Shown here piece by piece: positions 6,695 to 11,103 of a stretch of 11,103 nucleotides of DNA (positions are counted from its first letter, which is position 1; every line of letters begins with the position of its first letter). Under the pieces are notes generated by a model, which had not been told where the DNA came from, searched no databases, and saw only the letters and a list, made by a program, of their open reading frames with translations. Origin of the DNA: Bacillota bacterium (lineage in GTDB: Bacteria; Bacillota; Clostridia; Christensenellales; CAG-138); contig JAEYLA010000214.1 of NCBI GenBank assembly GCA_023461495.1, positions 1 through 11,103 of the forward strand. The letters run 5' to 3'. The position numbers and the translations under genes are program-made.

Positions 6695-9070
6695 CTATCC
6701 AATGTTTGCAGCGGCATAAAGTTTGCTTTCCTGCAGGCTGCGCGGGGTAATTTCCGCGGGTGCGGTGATACGGTCATCCTTTGCGTCCCAACGCAAAAAA
6801 CCAAGTTCCACAAATACCAACAGCGCTAATATGGCGGCTTCCCGGCTGTATACCGTGGGAAGGGAAACCAGTTCCATGCGCGCCGCCGCTCCCCGTTTCA
6901 GGCGGGATAAAAACGCCTGATACAGATACCCCATTTCCTCACGCGAAAGCGTAAGCGGCGCAAGCACTTGCTCCTGCCCGTATAATTCCGGCACAAACAC
7001 AGCGCCCGGACAAAGCCGCGCGGGCAGCGTCATGCCGCCATCATATACGAAAATACGGGCATGCGAAAATGCTGCCCCATCCAAATATGGGGCGAACAGC
7101 ACGGCGTTGCCTGTGCCGATGCCTGCAGGAAGTGTGTGGAATGCCGCCTCAACAAGGTCAAAAGAGCTTCTGCTATACAGCAGCTTCCGCAAACGCTCCG
7201 CTCCGCCTTGGGTAAAGCACAGCACCAGCGTACCGGAAAGTTCCCGCTCCAACGCCTGTATTATGGCAGCGTCCATATCCAAAACAGGAATCGTATCAAC
7301 GCCACAGGTATCATTATATAAAAAATTTCGAAAAAAAGCATCATAAAATTTCAAAGCGCCGTTTTCAAGCGTTTCCGGCCTTTCCAGTATCGATACCGGA
7401 TGGATGGCGCGCAGCATCAGCTGCAGGCGCGCCTTGTTCTGCCACACGTTGACCTCCGGCGCATACAGGAAATTCCATTCTCCGCCGCCGCCATATCTCA
7501 GGCTTTCTTTCCCTTTGCCAAAGGCAACCATGCGCAGCGCGCGCCCCTCCTGCACCACGTCGGCCCGCAGGTGCGCGCCATCGCGGCCCATGGTTTCAAC
7601 GCCCTCCATCACAACACGGCCCGCATAAAACACCGGCTGCGGATTGCCTTCTCCATATGGCGCAAGAACGGAAAGCTCCTGTGCCGTTTGCAGCGTCAGC
7701 TGTGGAAGGTTCAACACGCATTCATACCGGTATGTCGGCACAAACACGCTTGCGGGATAGGTTTTTGTAAGGTGCGCGTTGAAGTCCGCAGCGAACGCCT
7801 CAAATGCATCCAGCTCCATCGTCAGGCCTGCTGCCTGCGCATGCCCGCCAAAGCGCACAAACCGCTCCCCAAAGGCGTCAAGGCACGTATAAAGGTGGAC
7901 GCCCGGAATGCTGCGGCAGGAGCCGGTAAGCATGCCATCATTCAGATGAAAGAGCAGTACAGGTTTATAATATTCTTCCACCAGCTTGGATGCGACAATG
8001 CCGATTACCCCGGGACTCCAATCCAGAGAATATAACAGGATTGCCCTGCGGGTTGCAATGTCCTTTTGCTGCAGCATGCGGCGCGCATCCTGCAGAATGC
8101 CCCGTTCCTCTTCCTGACGGCGCTCGTTTTCTTCGTTGAGAATCAGCGCAAGCGCCTGCGCCTTTTCTTCCTCCCGCGCAAGCAGCAACTCCAGAGCCCG
8201 CTTTGCGTCCCCCATCCTGCCCGCGGCGTTGATGCGCGGCGCAAGCCGGAACGCGAGCGTTTCACTTGTGACCTCCTGCCCCGCGCTGCCGGAAACAGCA
8301 AGGAGTGCGGCTAACCCCGGATGCACTTTTACAAGCGGCAACCCCAGGCTGACGATCGCCCGGTTTTCCCCCCGCAGCGGCACGATATCCGCAACCGTCG
8401 CAAGTGCTGCAAGCGGCAGGCAGGCCTGCAATTGCGCCTGCGTTGCTTTGAGCGCCTGTATGAGCTTGAACGCAACGCCTGCGCCGCAAAGATCACGGTT
8501 TTGGTAAATGCTATCTTTCCTGTGCGGATTAATAACCGCAACGCATTCTGGCAATTCGTCCGGGCATTGATGGTGGTCTGTTACAATCACGTCCATGCCT
8601 AGCTTCGTGCAGAGCGCAACCTCTTCCTTTGCCGCAATGCCGTTGTCTACCGTCACCACAAGGCCGACGCCTTCGGACGCAAGGCGGACAGCCGCCTCCC
8701 GGTTCATGCCGTACCCTTCCGCATGGCGGGAAGGCAGATAATACGAGCAATGATGCCCTTCCTGTTGCAAAAAAGAAACGAGTATCGCAGCCGCGCATAC
8801 GCCGTCGGCGTCATAGTCCCCATAAACGCATACATGTTCCTGGCTGCGCTTTGCCGCCTCCAAGCGGGCGACCGCCTCCTGCATACCCAAAAGGTCAAAT
8901 GGATTGAGCAACTGCGTTTGTTCCGGACGCAAAAACGCCCTTATCTCTTCAGGCTGCGTCAGGCCCCGGTTGATAAGCAGGGATGCCAACAGAGGGGCGA
9001 TATCATTTTCCTGCGCGATGCGCCGGACGTATTCGGTATTTTCCTCTAGAAGTGGTTCAAAGCGCGGCAT
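6695..9070 (-). CDS. recJ: Single-stranded-DNA-specific 5'-3' exonuclease RecJ
   Basis: This is a 791-residue RecJ, which degrades single-stranded DNA 5' to 3' in recombination, mismatch and base-excision repair. The DHH phosphoesterase core has VYGDYDADGVCA (82-93), VTVDNG (139-144) and VTDHHQ (163-168), with the Asp/His ligands for manganese. The DHHA1 part ends with RFGGHAQAAG (406-415). An OB-like domain occupies about 445-560. The last 230 residues match the extra C-terminal domain of Firmicutes RecJ, ending in a winged-helix-like segment. All catalytic motifs look intact. The ATG has AAGGGAG (9079-9085) 8 nt upstream. That ribosome binding site lies within one end of the long palindrome at 9073-9236, so transcript folding could mask it. 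A terminator upstream suggests recJ has its own promoter inside 9071-9250, not identified here. Confidence 0.97.
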   Translation of the reverse strand: MPRFEPLLEENTEYVRRIAQENDIAPLLASLLINRGLTQPEEIRAFLRPEQTQLLNPFDLLGMQEAVARLEAAKRSQEHVCVYGDYDADGVCAAAILVSFLQQEGHHCSYYLPSRHAEGYGMNREAAVRLASEGVGLVVTVDNGIAAKEEVALCTKLGMDVIVTDHHQCPDELPECVAVINPHRKDSIYQNRDLCGAGVAFKLIQALKATQAQLQACLPLAALATVADIVPLRGENRAIVSLGLPLVKVHPGLAALLAVSGSAGQEVTSETLAFRLAPRINAAGRMGDAKRALELLLAREEEKAQALALILNEENERRQEEERGILQDARRMLQQKDIATRRAILLYSLDWSPGVIGIVASKLVEEYYKPVLLFHLNDGMLTGSCRSIPGVHLYTCLDAFGERFVRFGGHAQAAGLTMELDAFEAFAADFNAHLTKTYPASVFVPTYRYECVLNLPQLTLQTAQELSVLAPYGEGNPQPVFYAGRVVMEGVETMGRDGAHLRADVVQEGRALRMVAFGKGKESLRYGGGGEWNFLYAPEVNVWQNKARLQLMLRAIHPVSILERPETLENGALKFYDAFFRNFLYNDTCGVDTIPVLDMDAAIIQALERELSGTLVLCFTQGGAERLRKLLYSRSSFDLVEAAFHTLPAGIGTGNAVLFAPYLDGAAFSHARIFVYDGGMTLPARLCPGAVFVPELYGQEQVLAPLTLSREEMGYLYQAFLSRLKRGAAARMELVSLPTVYSREAAILALLVFVELGFLRWDAKDDRITAPAEITPRSLQESKLYAAANIG

Positions 9071-9072
9071 AG

Positions 9073-9236
9073 AGATTGCTCCCTTAATGAAATAGTGAAT
9101 TCAGATTGGCGAGGATATTTGTCGCCATGCAAGGAAAAAAGCGCAGGAATACCCATAGGTATTGCGAGCATTTTTGAAGCGGTATGGCGGGAAAGAGGCG
9201 CCAAGATATTTCGAAATTTCATTGCGAGAGCAATCT
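9073..9236. repeat. 164-nt imperfect palindrome filling the secF-recJ gap (MITE-like or structured RNA)
   Basis: The two halves mirror each other around 9154-9157. Matching arm segments are 9073-9081 with 9228-9236 (9 bp), 9086-9093 with 9216-9223 (8 bp), TTGGCG 9106-9111 with 9199-9204, CGCCAT 9123-9128 with 9184-9189, and AATACC 9148-9153 with GGTATT 9158-9163. A-rich and GC patches between them also match loosely. Each half can also form a local TGGCG/CGCCA hairpin. The ends resemble terminal inverted repeats, but no target-site duplication is clear and there is no coding potential. It abuts the recJ start codon and contains the recJ ribosome binding site. Confidence 0.75.
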
Positions 9237-9250
9237 TTCTCCCGCTTAAC

Positions 9251-9277
9251 AAAAAGGCGGGCACGTTTGCCCGCCTT
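9251..9277 (-). terminator. Intrinsic terminator of secD-secF
   Basis: On the minus strand a GC-rich 9-bp stem (9269-9277 with 9254-9262) and 6-nt loop is followed directly by a T run (TTTTTG, including the end of the stem). It starts 7 bases after the secF stop codon. This is the strongest terminator in the window and separates the export genes from recJ. Confidence 0.88.
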
Positions 9278-9283
9278 GAGCTT

Positions 9284-10192
9284 TTATTTCTTTTTCTTGT
9301 TCGTTTTCTTTCTGGGCGTCTTAGCGGGAGCCGCATTCATCTGCAACGTTGCCCATAAGGGAGCCGCAAAGAAGATGAGGAGGACACTTCCCGCCACCAG
9401 GCCGATGATGCCGGGTACGGCAAACCCCAGCAGTCCTGCGCCGCCAAACACAGCAAGCGCGCACAGCACCAGCGTAAGACCCGCGGCAACCGCAAGCATG
9501 TGGGGAAGGTTTGCCATCACCGACGCATTGACAATTGCGCCGCGGCGCTTTTCCGCCTGCGGATCGCCCAGATAACCGTCCCAAATCCGTTCATACAGCA
9601 CGTAGATGCCATAGACGGCCCAGCCTGCAACCAGCAGCCATGCCGAAATAAATGCGGGAGAGATCACAATGCGCGTAATGCCCATGATTGCAAGCAGCGC
9701 AAGCAGCGTACCGCAAACCGTTACAGCGGCGGAAATGCCTGCCTGTACGCCATACCTCGCCCAAGCATAAACAAACGCGACAACACAGGCGGCAAGCGCC
9801 GGAAGAAGCAGCGATACAAACAGCGTGCCGCTGTATGCTGCGGTAATTGCCTTGGTAGAAGAAACCTTTGCGCCCGCATAGGTTTTTGCAATGCTCTGTT
9901 CGAGCTTCGCTGCAAGCGCGGCGGCATCCCCGCTCTCCTGCAAACGGATTTCAGCAAGGTTGCGCTGGTTCCCCGCCCTTTGCACCTGTGCATTTGCTGC
10001 GCCGTTTTCACGCAGCGCGCTTTCAACCACCTTCATGTCATAATCCGCCTTGACGCTGACGGTAATGAGTGTCCCGCCCGTATACGCCGTGCCTGTACGA
10101 AGGCCGCCGGATATTGCGCATACGATGGCGCCGATCACAATAAGTGCAGCGAAGAGTACCGCCGCACGCTTCTGGTTCTTCATAACATCCAT
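9284..10192 (-). CDS. secF: Divergent protein-export membrane protein SecF
   Basis: This 302-residue membrane protein is the SecF half of SecDF, which pulls exported proteins out of SecYEG using the ion gradient. Layout: TM1 about 10-28; a periplasmic domain opening with YTGGT (37-41), as in the SecF DF.GG motif; then five TM helices at about 122-144, 150-170, 176-200, 230-250 and 256-280; and a Lys-rich cytoplasmic tail (291-302). The fold, order and secD linkage support the call, but several hallmark residues are absent. The NDT..V.[FY][DE]RIRE motif reads YGIYVLYERIWDG (194-206), and the conserved Arg of the next helix is His231. The ATG at 10192 has AAGGAGG 8 nt upstream; an in-frame start 18 codons earlier would overlap secD and is rejected. 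It starts 13 nt after the secD stop. Confidence 0.9.
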   Translation of the reverse strand: MDVMKNQKRAAVLFAALIVIGAIVCAISGGLRTGTAYTGGTLITVSVKADYDMKVVESALRENGAANAQVQRAGNQRNLAEIRLQESGDAAALAAKLEQSIAKTYAGAKVSSTKAITAAYSGTLFVSLLLPALAACVVAFVYAWARYGVQAGISAAVTVCGTLLALLAIMGITRIVISPAFISAWLLVAGWAVYGIYVLYERIWDGYLGDPQAEKRRGAIVNASVMANLPHMLAVAAGLTLVLCALAVFGGAGLLGFAVPGIIGLVAGSVLLIFFAAPLWATLQMNAAPAKTPRKKTNKKKK

Positions 10193-10200
10193 TTGCGTTT

Positions 10201-10207
10201 CCTCCTT
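10201..10207 (-). promoter_or_regulatory. Ribosome binding site of secF overlapping the secD stop
   Basis: AAGGAGG lies 8 nt before the secF ATG and shares two bases with the secD TAA stop (10206-10208). It sets the secF start at 10192 and implies that secD and secF are translated from one message. Confidence 0.85.
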
Positions 10208-11103
10208 ACTGGGCGGATTTTGCGGCAACAGCCCGGCGGGAAACATAAAGTTTCTTATTGCCGGCCGGAAGCCCCATCAGCAGTGCAAACAATCCGCGCG
10301 TTGCAAGCGCATGCAGAAAACTGAATACCGCACCCACGGCGAGTACGCCGCCAAATCCTGCAACCGCATTGTTTCCCGCAATCAGAAGTACAAGCGCAAG
10401 AAGAACAGCCACTGCATGCGCATGCGCGATAGAAATGAATGCATGTGTAAAGCCGGACTTTGCTGCGGTACGTACGGTTTTCCCAAGCAAAATCTCTTCC
10501 CTGAGCCGCGCAAGCAGCAGTGCATCCGCATTGACCGCCAGCGCGAAGGAAACGAGGATTGCCGCAACGCCGGGGAGATTGACCCGGATTCCCGGAATGG
10601 TGGCAAGGCCCATTAAGAATACAAGCAGATAGATCAGCAGCGACAGATCGGCAAGCAGCCCACCCAGGCGGTAGCGCACCAGAAAGAATACCGCCACAAC
10701 CGCAAGCGCAATGCCAAGCACCATTGCAACGCTGTCCACCGCTGTTTCCCCAAGCGTTGCGCTCAGTTCACCTGCGTTTGTGAGCACCAACGCAACCGGC
10801 AACGCGCCGCTGTTAAGCTGATACGCGAGCAGTCCCGCGCTTTGGGCGGTAAACGAGCCGGTATCAAGATAGCCCGTTCCGTTGGTGATCGGAACGGATA
10901 CGATTGGCTGCGCAATTACTTTATCATTCAGTTCTACCGTAAACTGCTTGCCGATATTGGCGGCAGTAGCGTCCTTAAAAGCCTTTGATGCTTCACCGGT
11001 AAGCTTGAAGCCGACTACATAGGAAACGTTCGCCGTTGTTTGTTGCTGGCCGGACTGCACGAACGCGCGGGCAATGCCGGAATTATCAAATATGACGTTG
11101 CCC
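10206..11103 (-). CDS. secD: Divergent protein-export protein SecD, C-terminal 298 residues (runs off right edge)
   Basis: The open frame enters from beyond 11103 and ends at TAA 10206-10208; only the last 298 codons are visible. The first part is the end of the periplasmic region, with SecD-typical features: ELNDKVIAQPIVSVPI, a Gly-x-Phe-Thr segment, and LNSGALPVAL before the membrane part. Five membrane helices follow, with NLPGVAAI matching the canonical LPGIAGI and ARLREEI matching ERI.EE. Between these, the canonical VDANVLI reads VNADALL, and the later DAN.TT motif reads HAHAVA. The pair with secF, 13 nt downstream, supports the assignment. In SecDF these helices carry the ion path, so the changes matter for function. 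No upstream gene such as yajC is visible. Confidence 0.93.
   Translation of the reverse strand, partial: GNVIFDNSGIARAFVQSGQQQTTANVSYVVGFKLTGEASKAFKDATAANIGKQFTVELNDKVIAQPIVSVPITNGTGYLDTGSFTAQSAGLLAYQLNSGALPVALVLTNAGELSATLGETAVDSVAMVLGIALAVVAVFFLVRYRLGGLLADLSLLIYLLVFLMGLATIPGIRVNLPGVAAILVSFALAVNADALLLARLREEILLGKTVRTAAKSGFTHAFISIAHAHAVAVLLALVLLIAGNNAVAGFGGVLAVGAVFSFLHALATRGLFALLMGLPAGNKKLYVSRRAVAAKSAQ

Noticed and set aside
7400..8035. 211-codon open frame on the plus strand within recJ
   Set aside because: Fully antisense to well-conserved RecJ domains; His/Arg-rich composition with no family resemblance.
9071..9283. A full insertion sequence in the secF-recJ gap
   Set aside because: There is no transposase reading frame and no clear target-site duplication; only a palindrome is present.
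9046..9336. 96-codon minus-strand frame spanning the secF-recJ palindrome
   Set aside because: It overlaps the secF end and recJ start in another frame and crosses the palindrome and terminator; no coding signal.
10193..10246. Longer SecF starting inside secD
   Set aside because: The extension covers the secD stop and the strong ribosome binding site for the ATG at 10192, and adds a non-hydrophobic leader unlike SecF.
9500..10324. 274-codon open frame on the plus strand opposite secF
   Set aside because: It is antisense to secF and the secD end, is unusually rich in Cys, Arg and His, has no recognisable domain or good ribosome binding site, and reflects codon bias of the real gene on the other strand.

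Overview
The window carries nine protein-coding genes, all on the minus strand and tightly packed. Read in the direction of transcription (right to left), they are: secD (3' part, cut by the right edge), secF, recJ, apt, relA/rel, dtd, an MBL-fold hydrolase, hemZ, and a membrane-bound dCache sensor (5' part, cut by the left edge). The block recJ-apt-rel-dtd matches the conserved Firmicutes chromosomal arrangement. The secD-secF pair upstream and the MBL hydrolase-hemZ pair downstream match the Clostridia version. Composition near 50% GC by eye, strong AGGAGG-type ribosome binding sites, separate SecD and SecF proteins, and a Firmicutes-type RecJ C-terminal domain all suggest a moderately high-GC member of Clostridia. 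A Christensenellales-like lineage is possible, but that is a guess from order and composition.

The layout falls into modules separated by hairpins. secD-secF ends at a classic intrinsic terminator (9251-9277). recJ-apt follows and ends at a perfect 13-bp hairpin (6106-6134). rel-dtd-MBL-hemZ is a compact unit with gaps of 17 nt and 1 nt and one 7-nt overlap, ending before a 12-bp hairpin (1179-1209). The dCache sensor gene then begins. No gene-free stretch exceeds 300 bases; the longest is 9071-9283, and nearly all of it is a long imperfect palindrome plus the secF terminator. No tRNA, rRNA, CRISPR array, transposase or phage gene was seen.

Most of the genes are housekeeping: protein export (SecDF), single-strand DNA degradation in repair (RecJ), adenine salvage (Apt), (p)ppGpp synthesis and hydrolysis (Rel), removal of D-amino acids from tRNA (Dtd), a small thioester or glyoxalase-type hydrolase, and a radical SAM protein of the HemZ family.

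Two things stand out. First, the SecD and SecF here appear to have lost the charged transmembrane residues known to be needed for ion-driven export: the SecD VDAN motif reads VNAD, its DAN motif reads HAH, the SecF NDT motif reads YGI, and the conserved SecF arginine reads His. Second, the secF-recJ gap is filled by a palindrome of about 164 nt. One end of it carries the recJ ribosome binding site, so it could be a MITE-like repeat, an RNA switch, or both. I found no evidence of an entirely new multi-gene system.
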